Shown piece by piece: positions 32,667 to 43,107 of a stretch of DNA of 64,000 nucleotides. The stretch comes from Pseudoips prasinana. Lineage: Eukaryota > Arthropoda > Insecta > Lepidoptera > Nolidae. The DNA lies in the NCBI GenBank assembly GCA_951640165.1, contig OX621250.1, forward strand, positions 1,798,001 through 1,862,000, in the 5' to 3' direction. The notes under the pieces were generated by a model. It was not told the origin of the DNA and did no database searches. It saw only the letters and a program-made list of their open reading frames with translations. Each line of letters starts with the position of its first letter. The first letter of the stretch is position 1. A program made the position numbers and the translations under genes.

Positions 32667-32859
32667 GGGCCTATGCACACTACTTTTTATAAGCGCGCCG
32701 TTGACACGCGTTTGTAGCGACTCAGATGCGCGTTAGCATCACGTTTGTATCGATTCAAACAAACACCAATCTGCTCTGGAGGATAAAAGCGCGCCGTAGA
32801 CGAGCGTTTCTAAAACGCGCGTCGACGGGGCGTTTAAAAAACGTGGTGTGTATAGGCTC
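32667..32859. mobile_element. Harbinger-like MITE
   Basis: The 193-bp element has imperfect terminal inverted repeats (GGGCCTATGCACACTAC against GAGCCTATACACACCAC, 14 of 17). TAA duplications flank it at 32664-32666 and 32860-32862. The interior is unusually rich in GCGCG and ACGCG words. A 3-bp TAA or TTA target duplication is typical of PIF/Harbinger. Confidence 0.75.
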
Positions 32860-32967
32860 TAAAATGCTAAAAGTTAAAAACAAAATCAGTAAATTATAAA
32901 AATTATTCAAATAGGCATATAAATTTCTTGTGATCTTTTGGCGTAAGTATTCACTACTCTCGGGTCA

Positions 32968-33100
32968 TCATTATATCAGCTGACACAACGTCCACTACTG
33001 GACAAAAGCCTCTCCAAGGAAGTCCACACTGGCCGACACAGAACAGCCGGACTGCTGGGGACTGGAAACCACAATTTTAGTGGGTCCACCATTTGAGGGG
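32968..33100 (-). pseudogene. RTE-type LINE 3' end, degraded
   Basis: It resembles the tail seen at 53313 (TATCAGCTGACACAACGTCC, then CTACTGGACAAAAGCCTC) but is diverged. Confidence 0.55.
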
Positions 33101-33262
33101 ATATGACAGAATCGCCACGCTAAACAGATGGGTTGGAGATACTACTCTCTGTTAGATATTTTTTATTTGGCATGGATCGCAATTATTTTTATCCAACCTT
33201 TTGTTAGAATTATCATTAACTTATCACGATTAAGAGTATACTGTTTGATATGTGGACACTAA

Positions 33263-33443
33263 TCACACTAATATTATAAAGGCGAAAGTTTGTGAGCGTG
33301 TGAGTGTGTGAATGTTTATGTTTGTTACTTCTTCACGTCTAAACGGCTGGAGCGATTTTAATAAAGTTTGGCTTGAAGTTAGCTGATACCCTGGATTAAC
33401 ACATTTATAAAGTTTAACCGGTAAAACCGCGGGGCACAGCTAG
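33263..33443 (+). mobile_element. Short non-autonomous Helitron
   Basis: It runs from TCACACTAATATTATAAAGG to GGGCACAGCTAG between A and T. The body includes the family block TTCACGTCTAAACGGCTGGA. Confidence 0.92.
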
Positions 33444-33804
33444 TTACCTATAAACTAGTATATTATCTCTCGCATCCTTATATTAATGCTGGGACATAAC
33501 ATCAAGAACAGAACAAAACAAATCGATATCCCCTACCGCGTGCACTTAATCGATACGCCTAATCGGATAGACTGTTGCGTGCACCCCTACTTCGCACGCG
33601 GGTAATAAGCATTATCATTTTATTGATACAAGTCCATAACGTGTAAACATACCTTTACAACAGTATTCATGGTTTAAAGGTAATTCTTTATGTGAACGGC
33701 TGGAGTGGTTTTAAAAGCCATTCCTGGCTTTTACCCATAATAATATTTTCTTTATATTACATCCATGTATTTAAGGATATTTCAATATTTATTAACCAAT
33801 ATAG

Positions 33805-34063
33805 ATAATAATAATAATAATATCTAGGGACAATGTCACACAGATCATCCTAGCCCCAAACTAAGCAAAGCTTGTACTATGGGTACCAGGCGACAATATA
33901 CATACTTATATAGATAGAGAAATACTTATATACATAGAAAACATCCATGACTCAGAAACAAATATTCGTGCTCATCATAGAAATATTTGCACTTAGCGGG
34001 ATTTGAACCCAGGACCACCAGCTTCGTAGGCAGGAGCACTACCAACTAGGCTACGGTGACCGT
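33805..34063 (-). mobile_element. SINE-A, full length
   Basis: On the minus strand it has head GGTCACCGTAGCCTAGTTGG, a B box with one change (GGGTTCAAATCCCGC) and an (ATT)n tail. Confidence 0.9.
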
Positions 34064-34139
34064 CAATGCTATGTAAGCGATATGGATGTCGGCCACAACT
34101 ATGCCCGGCTAATAAATATAATCTTACTTATTAGAGACA

Positions 34140-34311
34140 GAGTTATTCAAGCCGCCCAGTAGGCCACTGACACGGCTTTACGATTATTATGTAATGACTA
34201 AAACTAGGACCGACGGCTTCTCGTGCCCTCCGAAGCATGGAGACGGCGGTCACCCATCTCTGGACTGACCGCGAGCCCAGTTGCTTAACCTCGCCGATCG
34301 CTTACGGATCT
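34140..34311 (-). mobile_element. SINE-K (5S rRNA-like) copy 1
   Basis: The minus strand contains GAGGTTAAGCAACTGGGCTC, then GCGGTCAGTCCAGAGATGGG and TGACCGCC. This parallels the internal promoter of 5S rRNA (box A, intermediate element, box C), so the family looks 5S-derived (SINE3-type). The 5' part is cut off by SINE-D at 34312. Confidence 0.65.
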
Positions 34312-34556
34312 AATTATCTTGGGACAAGCAACAGACTGCCATCTGATCCCAAACCAGGCAGCGCCAGTACTATGGCAACCAGGCAACTGATAAACATACC
34401 TACTTATGTATTTCTAAATACATATCATAGATAAATTATATCCAGACATAACAAATAATCATGCTATAACCCAAATATTATCTTAGGTGGACATCGAACC
34501 CACGACCTCCCGCTAGTAGTCACAATTACAAAGCACTAGACTAACAGGCCAGTCAT
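34312..34556 (-). mobile_element. SINE-D copy between two SINE-K copies
   Basis: It shares CTTGGGACAAGCAACAGACT, CTGATCCCAAACCAGGCAG and a B-box complement (CATCGAACCCACGACCTCC) with the family. Confidence 0.72.
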
Positions 34557-34785
34557 CAGAGTTGTTCAAGCCGCCTTTAAGGCCCCTGACATGGCTTAAC
34601 GACTGTAACCTAATGGCTACAACCAGGACCGACAGCTTAACGTGCCCTCGAAGCACGGAGACGCTCAGTAATTAAACCACTCTAGCGGTCACCCATCTAT
34701 GGACTGACCGCGAGCCTAGTTGCTTAACCTCGCCTATCACTTACAGACTGGTGAGAGCATCTGGCTATGAGCGCATCTGCACATA
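34556..34785 (-). mobile_element. SINE-K (5S rRNA-like) copy 2
   Basis: It has the same 5S-like block (GTTAAGCAACTAGGCTCGCG, GTCAGTCCATAGATGGGTGA) and extends further into the head than copy 1. Confidence 0.65.
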
Positions 34786-34867
34786 GAGCATTAAAATACG
34801 ATTGGCTTTGCTTCTCTTTGCTTATTCCGTAAAGGCACTACCTCGCAGTAGACTTCGCTTTTTTTAT

Positions 34868-35052
34868 AAAGACAACGCCCGCATATGGAATCTAATCCCT
34901 GCGTCGCGGGGTACTTTACAATCATATAATAGACGGACACAATTTACATCCAGACTCAGAACAACTATTTATGGGTCACACAGATAGTTGTCCGGCGCGG
35001 GAATCAAAGCCTCGAGGTGACTGTCTTAGCCGCTGCCGCACACGTGCAGTCT
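34868..35052 (-). mobile_element. SINE-E copy
   Basis: It reads AATCCCTGCGTCGCGGGGTA, AACAACTATTTATGGGTCAC and a degraded tRNA-like head complement ending CACACGTGCAG. The ORF at 34802 is not a gene. Confidence 0.72.
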
Positions 35053-35080
35053 TCAAGTTTCATACCGAAGTATGAAACTT

Positions 35081-35884
35081 TTCTAATATTATAATTTACC
35101 CTTGTCGGCTATCAAACCAATGGTCCAGCCAGCGTAACACTACACCAAGCTACCATAATGGTAATGTTACTAACAATTTATAATAATAATTACATTTAGC
35201 TTTGCTAAACCGCGTACGGCTGGTACGGCTTCTATATCATGTAACGCAGGTACGATCGATCCACGCCACTTTTGAGTGCACATTTGCACTACTATGTTTG
35301 TAGATTATAGTGTTGATTATTATCACCAACAACACACATACAACATGTAACGTAATTAACGCACACCCTTAGACACCCCAATTAGAATATTATGTTGTAA
35401 TCATAATACATACACTGAATTTTTTTATTTGACATGTATATGCATTGTTATTTACTAAATTAGTTTCTTGGAATAATGTTTTTTTTTATTTATTTTGTGT
35501 TGAATGATGGAATTCGTATGAATACAAATAAAACTGCTTAAAAGTCTTATTACTTTGACTTACGGTCCATTTCAATTTGTTTTGACTGTACAGGGTTTAA
35601 AATGACGATAATTTCCGTAGTTTTGGAATAAAAAGTTACCTATATTAAAAATGATAGAAATCGATGCAGTAAACGATTCTGTACAAACTATTTTCAGGAT
35701 GTGCGTTAATTAAGTAACATGTTGTATATTTGTCCGATGGTTTGACAAATCCGTGTTTTTATGTGTTTGTCAAAGGTAACTGAGGAGACACCACCCAAGC
35801 GAAAACATTCGGTATTAGAAAAGTATTCTATCTGTCACATTTCGGCATGAACACTGTAGTGGAAGTAAATGGTTTATGTAGAAA
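35081..35884. other. Unassigned AT-rich sequence
   Basis: No feature was recognised apart from a 10-bp hairpin at 35055-35080 at its left edge. Confidence 0.5.
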
Positions 35885-36205
35885 TTAGATGTGTCCCGCG
35901 GTTTTACTCGCGTTACATTTTATAAATTATCACAGCTCCTCCCCCGTAGGTGATAGCGTGATAATTTGTAGCCTATATGTTGACCCGAAATTGACCCCTC
36001 TTAGTAATATTCATGCAAAATTTGATTTCAATCCATGCAGTACTTTTTGAGTTTAGCCCGGACATACATACAGACAAACAGACAAAAAATCTAATAACTA
36101 TATTTTTGGCATCGATATCGATTGTAGATCACGTCCCAAGTATCCTTTTAAAAAAATATTCTATGTACAGTTTTGACTTTCCTACGATTTTATTATATGT
36201 ATAGA
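35885..36205 (-). mobile_element. Long-form Helitron, downstream member of a tandem pair
   Basis: On the minus strand it begins TCTATACATATAATAAAATC and ends CCGCGGGACACATCTAA. Its 5' TC directly follows the CTAA end of the Helitron at 36206-36371. Confidence 0.9.
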
Positions 36206-36371
36206 TTAGATGTGTCCCGCGGTTATACCTGTTATACCTGTGTTATTCGGATATATAAGCTATATTACTACAAAGTTTCATCAAAATCCGGCCTGCAGTT
36301 TTTGCGTTAAAGAGAAATAAACGTACACACTCACACACTCGCAACATTTCGACTTTATAATATTAGTGTGA
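36206..36371 (-). mobile_element. Short Helitron, upstream member of a tandem pair
   Basis: On the minus strand it starts TCACACTAATATTATAAAGT and ends CCGCGGGACACATCTAA, the same 3' terminus as its neighbour. Confidence 0.88.
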
Positions 36372-36447
36372 TTTACACCTTACGAGGTACTCACTTTCGT
36401 AATTATTTAGGTCCACTGACGAAGTAGCAGGATTCGTGAATTGATCG

Positions 36448-36512
36448 TGGTCAAGGGCTGGACCGATAATTGTGGAGATCTTTGGGGAGGCCTTTTGTCA
36501 AACAGTGCACAT
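36448..36512 (+). pseudogene. RTE-type LINE 3' end fragment
   Basis: It contains ATTGTGGAGATCTTTGGGGA and GGCCTTTTGTC, matching the sense strand of 45800-45840. Confidence 0.65.
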
Positions 36513-36599
36513 CTTTAAACTGATTATAATGAAGGAAAAGGTAATGTCGGGAAAATAATTATAAAGGTTAGACTGTTAATACCCGCATAATATTATAAG

Positions 36600-36865
36600 A
36601 CGGGCCTGTTGGCGTGGTTGGCAATTACTTGCTTTTCACGCTGGAGATCGTGGGTTCGATTCCCACCCAGGACAGATATTTGTGAGCATGAACATGTCTG
36701 TTTGTCCTGAGTCTGGGTGTAATTGTCTATATGAGTATGTATTTACAAAATAAAAGTAGTATATGTAGTATTTGAGTTATTTAGTTTCCATAGAACGAAC
36801 AAGCTCTGCTTAATTTGGGATCAGTTGGCCGTGTGTAAATAATGTCCAACTATTTTATTATTATA
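36600..36865 (+). mobile_element. SINE-C, full length reference
   Basis: The head GGCCTGTTGGCGTGGTTGGC, B box GGGTTCGATTCCCACC, a tail with CTTAATTTGGGATCAGTTGG and an (ATT)n end are all present. Confidence 0.88.
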
Positions 36866-37159
36866 ATTATGATACACTAACGTTAAAAAGTTTTCAAACA
36901 ATTAACACTTCAATTTCTATTACTATTTAGAAACTTTATCCATAATCTCTGTAAGAAGGTGATCGCCAATGCCATCTATCGTCTGCGAACTATAGTGCGG
37001 TCATTACCAGTGCTAATAGCTGTCAGGCCCTGAAAATAAATTAAATATGCTTGTACCCAACACAATAGTGGGCAGGCTATTGTCGGGGCGGAACCCATCA
37101 GACAATAACCATGGAATTATGGTAGTCATACGATGTACTGTCATGTATCTATATGCTGT
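36866..37159. other. Unassigned sequence
   Basis: No feature was recognised. Confidence 0.5.
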
Positions 37160-37551
37160 GTACACACGGCTACATATCAAGTTATACATTTCCAATATAA
37201 GCTTACTTGTCATTGTATTGAACCATTCAGACAATATGTAGTAAAATATAAATTTCAATAATTAAACCTAAACATTATCTCCTTGACAATAACTTAATAC
37301 AAGCTAGCTAAATATCACTACCATTATAAAATAAATTGTATAAATGTTTTAACATTCCGTGTACCTAAATATCTGTAATAAGTAACTAGAAATAATACCT
37401 GTATTACTACAAACATGTTCTGACTATTTACAAGCACTTTTTTGAAGTCTACGTGAATAAAAACCTTTTTTATTTTATTTTATGGAAATCGTTTACAACG
37501 CGAGATCAGCTTATACTGGAAATGTATAGCTTGACGTGTAGCCGTGTGTAC
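37160..37551. mobile_element. Foldback MITE split by a LINE-3U insertion
   Basis: The left half (37160-37218, GTACACACGGCTACATATCA) and right half (37481-37551, ending GTAGCCGTGTGTAC) are the two arms. The 261 bp between are a LINE-3U fragment. TAT occurs at both junctions. Confidence 0.78.
37219..37480 (+). mobile_element. LINE-3U fragment inserted in MITE
   Basis: It runs from GAACCATTCAGACAATATGT to TACGTGAATAAAAACC plus a T/A-rich tail. Confidence 0.8.
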
Positions 37552-37581
37552 ACGGTGATCTTACTACATACAGCTACTAAA

Positions 37582-37764
37582 TCACACTAATATTATAAAA
37601 GCGAAAGTTCGTAGTGTGATAGTGTGTATGTTTGTTACTTCTTCACGTCTAAATGGCTGGAGCTATTAAAAATACATTGGTATGGAGTTAGCTGACACAC
37701 TGGATTAACACATAGGCTAAAATTTATAAAGTTTAACGCGGGTAAAACCGCGGGACAATGCTAG
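37582..37764 (+). mobile_element. Short non-autonomous Helitron
   Basis: It starts TCACACTAATATTATAAAAG after A. The hairpin CGCGGGTAAAACCGCGG is perfect and the end is ACAATGCTAG before T. Confidence 0.92.
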
Positions 37765-38019
37765 TAAAACATCATTCAAATTAACTTTAAATTTTGTTAA
37801 CCGCATTTATTGCTAAATTAAACGAAATTGAATAAACGAGATTCACCTTCACATTTTCCTATAATGAGCCAGATTTTATCCGTTTGAACTAGCAGAATAT
37901 AAAATCTACAACATTCTATTTTCCTAATAAAACTAACAAAATATTTTCATATGTAAATATTAGTTTTATTATTAAATACTATTCAATAAAAATTTTGTTG
38001 CTACTCAATGTTTTGTTAT
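37765..38019. other. Unassigned AT-rich sequence
   Basis: No feature was recognised. Confidence 0.5.
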
Positions 38020-38155
38020 AAAGATAATTACACCCAGACTCAGGACGAAGAAACATGTTCATACATACAAATATCTGTCCTGCGTGGGAATTGAATCCAC
38101 GACCTGCGGCGTGAAAGGCAAGTACTTATCTACTAATCACGCCACGTACACGACA
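38020..38155 (-). mobile_element. SINE-C head and partial tail
   Basis: It shares ATAATTACACCCAGACTCAG and the B-box complement GGGAATTGAATCCACGACC. The end of the tail is missing. Confidence 0.7.
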
Positions 38156-38512
38156 CGTCGGTTTACGTGATGATGGTGTATTTTAGGAAGCAAATATCAA
38201 AGAGTTCAATTATATATACATACATATTTTAGGAAGTATCGGACGTATTTTTTAAGAAAAAGAAAGCGTATATTGGATACCTTTGAAGAAATACAATACT
38301 GGAAGAAACAAAGCAAGAAAAAATATATTTGGATTATACCGTTCAATCTTCGAAGGACGACAAACGTAAATCCTTGAAATATTTATGCGAGAAAATGTAA
38401 GAAACTCGAAAGTTCTTTGGGATTGGAGGACCTAAATAAATGAAAGCCTTAGACTGTACTTTGTGGGACCTAGATTTTGTTGTTATTCAAAATATTGGTA
38501 AATATAACACTG
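38156..38512. other. Unassigned sequence
   Basis: No feature was recognised. Confidence 0.5.
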
Positions 38513-38715
38513 CCTGACTAAATCGTTGGTCTAGCGGTAGCATTTTCAACCGCAGACAATGAGGTTTTGGGTTCAAATGCTGGGTTGAGCAGAAAAGTGC
38601 CTATGGGATTTTTTTGTAAAAAAATATCTCAGTATCAGCTCCAAGTTTAGTGTTTGGTATTTGGTGTAATTACACACCCGTGCTTCGGAGAGCACATAAA
38701 GCCGTCGATCGTGTA
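38513..38715 (+). mobile_element. SINE-B, 5' part
   Basis: The A box GTTGGTCTAGCGGTAGC and B box GGGTTCAAATGCTGGG are followed by the body to AGCACATAAAGCCGTCG. The 3' end is missing. Confidence 0.78.
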
Positions 38716-39143
38716 TCTTTTTGACCGAAACCTAACAATTTTCCGGAATAAAAATTACCCTACAATTTACATTCGAATTGAAATAATAAAGTAATATATT
38801 CCTTTAAAATGTTACGTTTATGTGGAATCATGTAAGGTTAGTATCTATAATGACAGATTACCTATCGTCTTATAATTTATAATTTGAGCTTGTAATTACA
38901 CAACCCAAACATTACAGATACTACAATCTCATTTTAGGTAACTTACTGTTCTTTACAAAGCACTCTAGTAGCACGTGGCTTAAGCTAAGTGTCTAGGTAA
39001 AGTGACCATCAACTTATCCTTATATTGAGCATATTCTATATTCCACACCCTAACCCAAACATTTAAGACACCACAATCTCTAAAGTAGTTATGTTCCTCG
39101 TTTATGTGTACATAGGTTATCTACACATGTACACATAAAGGAG
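38716..39143. other. Unassigned sequence
   Basis: No feature was recognised except a 12-bp inverted repeat (39101-39139, TTTATGTGTACA). Confidence 0.5.
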
Positions 39144-39640
39144 GCTATTATAAAATAAATTTTATAAATGTTTTCATACTATCAATACAATGTGTACCTA
39201 AATATCTATGTTATCTATACATATAATAAAATCGTAGGAAAGTCAAAACTGTACATTGAATATTTTTTTAAAAGGAGACTTGTGGCGTGATTTACAATCG
39301 ATATCGGAGCCAAAAATATGGTTTTTAGAATTTTTGTCTGTGTGTCTGTTTGTCTGCATATATGTCCGGGATAAACTCAAAAATTACTGCATGGATTTAC
39401 TTCAAATTTTGCATGAATATTACTAAGAGGTCGGGTCAACATATATGCTACATAATTATTATCACGCTATCACCTACGGGGGAAGAACTGTGACAATTTA
39501 TAAAATTTAACGCGGGTAAAACCGCGGGGCACAGCTAGTTAGAAATAATAATGTATATATCTTTATTACTACAAACATGTTGTGACTATTTACAAGCGCT
39601 TTTTTAAAGTCTACGTGAATAAAAACGTTTTTAATTTTAT
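39144..39640 (+). mobile_element. LINE-3U copy interrupted by a Helitron
   Basis: 39144-39213 and 39539-39640 together form one LINE-3U 3' end. Compared with 8194-8210, the Helitron sits precisely inside the ATGTTACTAG region. Confidence 0.85.
39214..39538 (+). mobile_element. Long-form Helitron, intact ends
   Basis: It runs from TCTATACATATAATAAAATC to hairpin CGCGGGTAAAACCGCGG and GGCACAGCTAG, with host A before and T after. It carries no coding sequence, so it must rely on a Rep-helicase elsewhere. Confidence 0.95.
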
Positions 39641-39689
39641 TTTCATTTTATTTTACTATAAAATAATAATGCTACCTCCAGCAGCGTAT

Positions 39690-39985
39690 TCTGTAGGCTA
39701 CTTCACCCAGTCAAGCTGTCCATAATCTACTTTTACTTTTTTACTGACAGGAGTCGGCAATAGGGGACTGCAATCCAGAGCCCTCCCAGGGTACGTGTCC
39801 CGAACATCTGGGACATGACGCAAAAGAGCCGGAGCAGCATACTCGCGTTCTCGGGGCCCATAAGGCGCCAAGAGAAGTCCACGGCAGGTAGGTTTAGTCG
39901 GTGCGAGTCCGACATACCCACCCGTAGACACTTTTTTCGGGTGGCATGCGTAGCCATTCCCCCTGTCTTGTCAATAAAAAAAGGC
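39690..39985. mobile_element. SINE-I copy
   Basis: It shares AAGTCCACGGCAGGTAGGTT, GAGTCCGACATACCCACC and a small hairpin-forming segment with 63160-63355. 18115-18240 matches its left half in reverse. The ORFs on both strands are not genes. The SINE class is unresolved. Confidence 0.6.
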
Positions 39986-40327
39986 TTCTTCACCTAGTCA
40001 AATTCAGTCCATGTTCTACTTTTTCAAACAAACATACTATGTATACATCTTACACTTGATGGTACCAAGTGGATGGGACCGTGAGCTTAGCTAGTGTTGT
40101 AAATAAATAGAACAGCTTTCTCCTACCACAACATTTATAATGGTTGCACACCCATCTTAATACTTAGTCAAGCTCTTTAATATAACCCCTTCATTCATTA
40201 TTATAAGCCTGTAAATCTCTACCGTGCCCTTCGCCATAAAGGAGTGACTTCACGACTTTAGGTATCTACGCTATAAATGTAATGTATATGGTTTATTTTT
40301 AAATAGTAATTGCAGTAATTTGCATAA
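39986..40327. other. Unassigned sequence
   Basis: No feature was recognised. Confidence 0.5.
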
Positions 40328-40438
40328 GGATGTTTTCTATGTATATAAGTATTTATCTATCTATATAAGTATGTATATCGTCGCCTGGTACCCATAGTAC
40401 AAGCTTTGCTTAGTTTGGGGCTAGGATGATCTGTGTGA
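40328..40438 (+). mobile_element. SINE-A tail fragment
   Basis: It matches the last ~110 bp of SINE-A (GTCGCCTGGTACCCATAGTA). The head is missing. Confidence 0.85.
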
Positions 40439-40614
40439 ATTATTCAAAAAAAATAAAAAAAAACATGAAATTTTACAGTAGATTACTAATAACAGTATTA
40501 TACATTTTATTTATATTTATGATCTAACCGCAACATAAATATAAATTTTCTTAAATATTAAAGTTCGGAGAGCTGAAGCACCTAGGCTCACGATCAGTCG
40601 ACTATAAGGTCCAC

Positions 40615-40835
40615 CTAACTGAATTTGGGCCACGGAGGCCAGTCTTCATTGAAACTAGCCATCTGCGCGGGACAAGTGTGTGCGCAAACACAGGGGCACT
40701 TTCTATTCCATCACTCTCATGATCCGCTGAGACGACTAGCGACACGTCCGGAAAGAGTTCAGGAATATGACCGACGGCTTTACATCCACTCCAATACACG
40801 GGGGTGTAATACCACCAACTCCCAGACATCGGGCT
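40615..40835 (-). mobile_element. SINE-B tail and body, head missing
   Basis: It reads GGGCCACGGAGGCCAG, ACTTTCTATTCCATCACTCT and ACACGTCCGGAAAGAGTTCA. The overlapping ORFs are not genes. Confidence 0.78.
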
Positions 40836-41558
40836 GATACCTACTGTGAAATTGTCTTAACAGAAAATTACCAAACTAGCACAATTTTTTTCTGTGCGAT
40901 CCGAATTGGTCCTATCTCAGCACTAGCTGCAACATTAACTGTTGCAGCTCTGGTTTTCTGATGGATTCAAGTAATTAATTAATGTGAAAGGAGAATGCCC
41001 ACGGCGCTATGGACAAATGTACTCAATTCAACATTGTTGTGTCTTCATCAAATCATCTTTAAAATACTCAATGGCATGTCTAAATACTACCTCAAAAGAT
41101 TGAACACAAACTATAATGGGATTTCCGAGATATTTACAAAAATGAAATTACTATTTTGAGGTTATGTTCGACCAAAAGTTAGTTGAAAAAAGCAATTTAA
41201 AAGGGGCTGAATGGGTTTACGGGTAAGCTTGATGACTTTGAAGCATATTTGTGTAAAATCTGTAACGGTTTAGCTATGTCTAGTGGCCAGTTACTGATGG
41301 CCACCTGTGTCTACCTCACCAAGACTTACTTACTGCTTTAGATTTTGCGCATTTTTAAATCTAATTCACGCGTTTCATGACATTGAAAAGCATGGAATAA
41401 ATCATTAGTAAGATATTGCTCAGTGTTATATCTAGATCCTACTCAAACCATAGATGTGGCAGGTATCATGAAATAGTCTTTGTAAGTAGAAAGCGAAGGA
41501 AAAACACACAACACTAAATACAATAAATAAAAGAATGATTATTTCTTAAACTTGTATT
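40836..41558. other. Unassigned sequence
   Basis: No gene was recognised. A 10-bp hairpin (AGCTGCAACA) lies at 40925-40949. Confidence 0.45.
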
Positions 41559-41997
41559 TTATTCTTCTAAAAATATGTTATCCAAAAATATAGCCGGAAC
41601 ACTAACATTGTTATAACGTGCCCAGCTCATATACCACACTGTGCCCATATGCACACAGCAACCTACAGTTCTTTTTCCCACAAACCAAGAACAATAGTAT
41701 CCTACTATGGCGCTTAATGTATCTCTTACCTCTACATTTTCATCTTTATTTACTAAAATATACGTATAATATATACTACTAGACACATGCCTTGATTTTA
41801 TTCATCCTCTTACTAAATAATTATAAGTTCCCAAAATGTATGTACTAAAGGTAATTCCTCCTCATAATCTTTCCATACATCAATATGGTTTATATATATG
41901 GTCTCGTGTGCTCGCCATAGTAGGATCTGGCTTGTTTAATTGGATACGAGCCTAAAGCAAATCTTTTAAGCTCCACTTGCCAACAACAATCGACAAC
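41559..41997 (-). pseudogene. C-terminus of a decayed DDE-type transposase
   Basis: From the 5' side of the minus strand, one frame reads WQVELKRFALGSYPIKQARS and YYGEHTRPY. After frameshifts and stops another reads SRHVSSSIYYTYILVNKDEN, then FVGKRTVGCCVHMGTVWYMS and ARYNNVSVPAIFLDNIFLEE-stop. A G.RTVG.CAH...V.WY...AR block with an upstream CxC recalls the SWIM-type zinc-binding end of transposase-like proteins in arthropods and cnidarians. Here the second Cys of the CxC is Trp. I cannot name the superfamily. It is clearly dead. Confidence 0.6.
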
Positions 41998-42503
41998 ATG
42001 CGTCTGCGCCTAAGTGGCGTTAATATCAAAGAGCAGTCGAGACATTGCATAACAGTCGCACTCGCCATGGTCGCAACTCAAAAAGTCCTGTCTTTAGTAA
42101 TAAACAACACACATGGAGCAGCGGCGTTAGAAGTATGCTTATTTTCAATAGGTTGGCAGCGGTAACGGGGGAACTAAAAGGCTCGAATCGGCGCACAACG
42201 TACCAAAACCAGCAAAAATAACAGTATTGTATTGCAAAAATATGTCAATAAATGTCAAATAAGGCTGTACCCATACTGAAGGAAGATCGATTTTTGATTG
42301 ATTTCCGTAAACCAGCCAGTGGTATTTCACGAATACCACTTGGCACCGATGCCGCCGTTTACAACCACTGATATTAAAAATACGAGCAAAACGTGTGATT
42401 TAGAACTCTATTATTACGTTACACACAATTAACAATCAATACAAAGTCGATATCATTTTATTTTATGTAGGTAGGTTTCGCACAATACCCACAACAGAAA
42501 AAT
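41998..42503. other. Possible further transposase relic; unassigned
   Basis: This may hold more decayed upstream sequence of the preceding relic, but no frame is convincing. A 9-bp hairpin (AGTGGTATT) lies at 42318-42340. Confidence 0.3.
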
Positions 42504-42553
42504 GGACATCCCTATGCTGTATTGACGGCTGTCAATACAGCATAGGGATGTCC
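42504..42553. repeat. Perfect hairpin, 23-bp arms, 4-nt loop
   Basis: 42504-42526 is the exact reverse complement of 42531-42553, with GGCT between. Mixed base composition. Confidence 0.95.
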
Positions 42554-42782
42554 GAGAGTAAAAATGGCGTACTATAACATCGGAAACATAAAAGTACTAA
42601 TTATTGTTCAAAAAACTATCCCATTTTAAATATTGATTGAGTCTATTTTAAAAAATATTTTTTTATTTTACATATTTCATGCCGTTTAACGTTTTGGGAC
42701 ACAAGTAATTTATCAAGAGTACTGTTCCTGGGCAATCTCTTTTACAGTATATATTTCTAGCTTTACTACTTTTAGTAATTAA

Positions 42783-43107
42783 CTAGCTGTGCTCGGCGGT
42801 TTTACCCGCGTTTAACTTTATAAATGTTCACAGCTCCTCCCCGAAGGTGATAGCGTGATAATATGTATCCTATATGTTGACCCGACCTCTTAGTAATATT
42901 CATGCAAAATTGTAAGTAAATCCATGCAGAACTTTTTGAATTTAGCCCGAACATACATACAGACAAACAGACACACAGACAAAAATTCTAAAATCTATAT
43001 TTTTGGCTTCGGCATTGATTAAATTATAGATCACGTCCCAAGTATCCTTTTAAAAAAATATTCAATGTACAGTTTTGACTTTCCTACGATTTTATTGTAT
43101 GTATAGA
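42783..43107 (-). mobile_element. Long-form Helitron
   Basis: The minus strand runs from TCTATACATACAATAAAATC to GAGCACAGCTAG. A hairpin (CGCGGGTAAAACCGCCG) precedes the end. Confidence 0.92.

Noticed and set aside
39698..39997. Overlapping ORFs on both strands
   Set aside because: They lie within a SINE-I copy and reflect its GC-rich composition.
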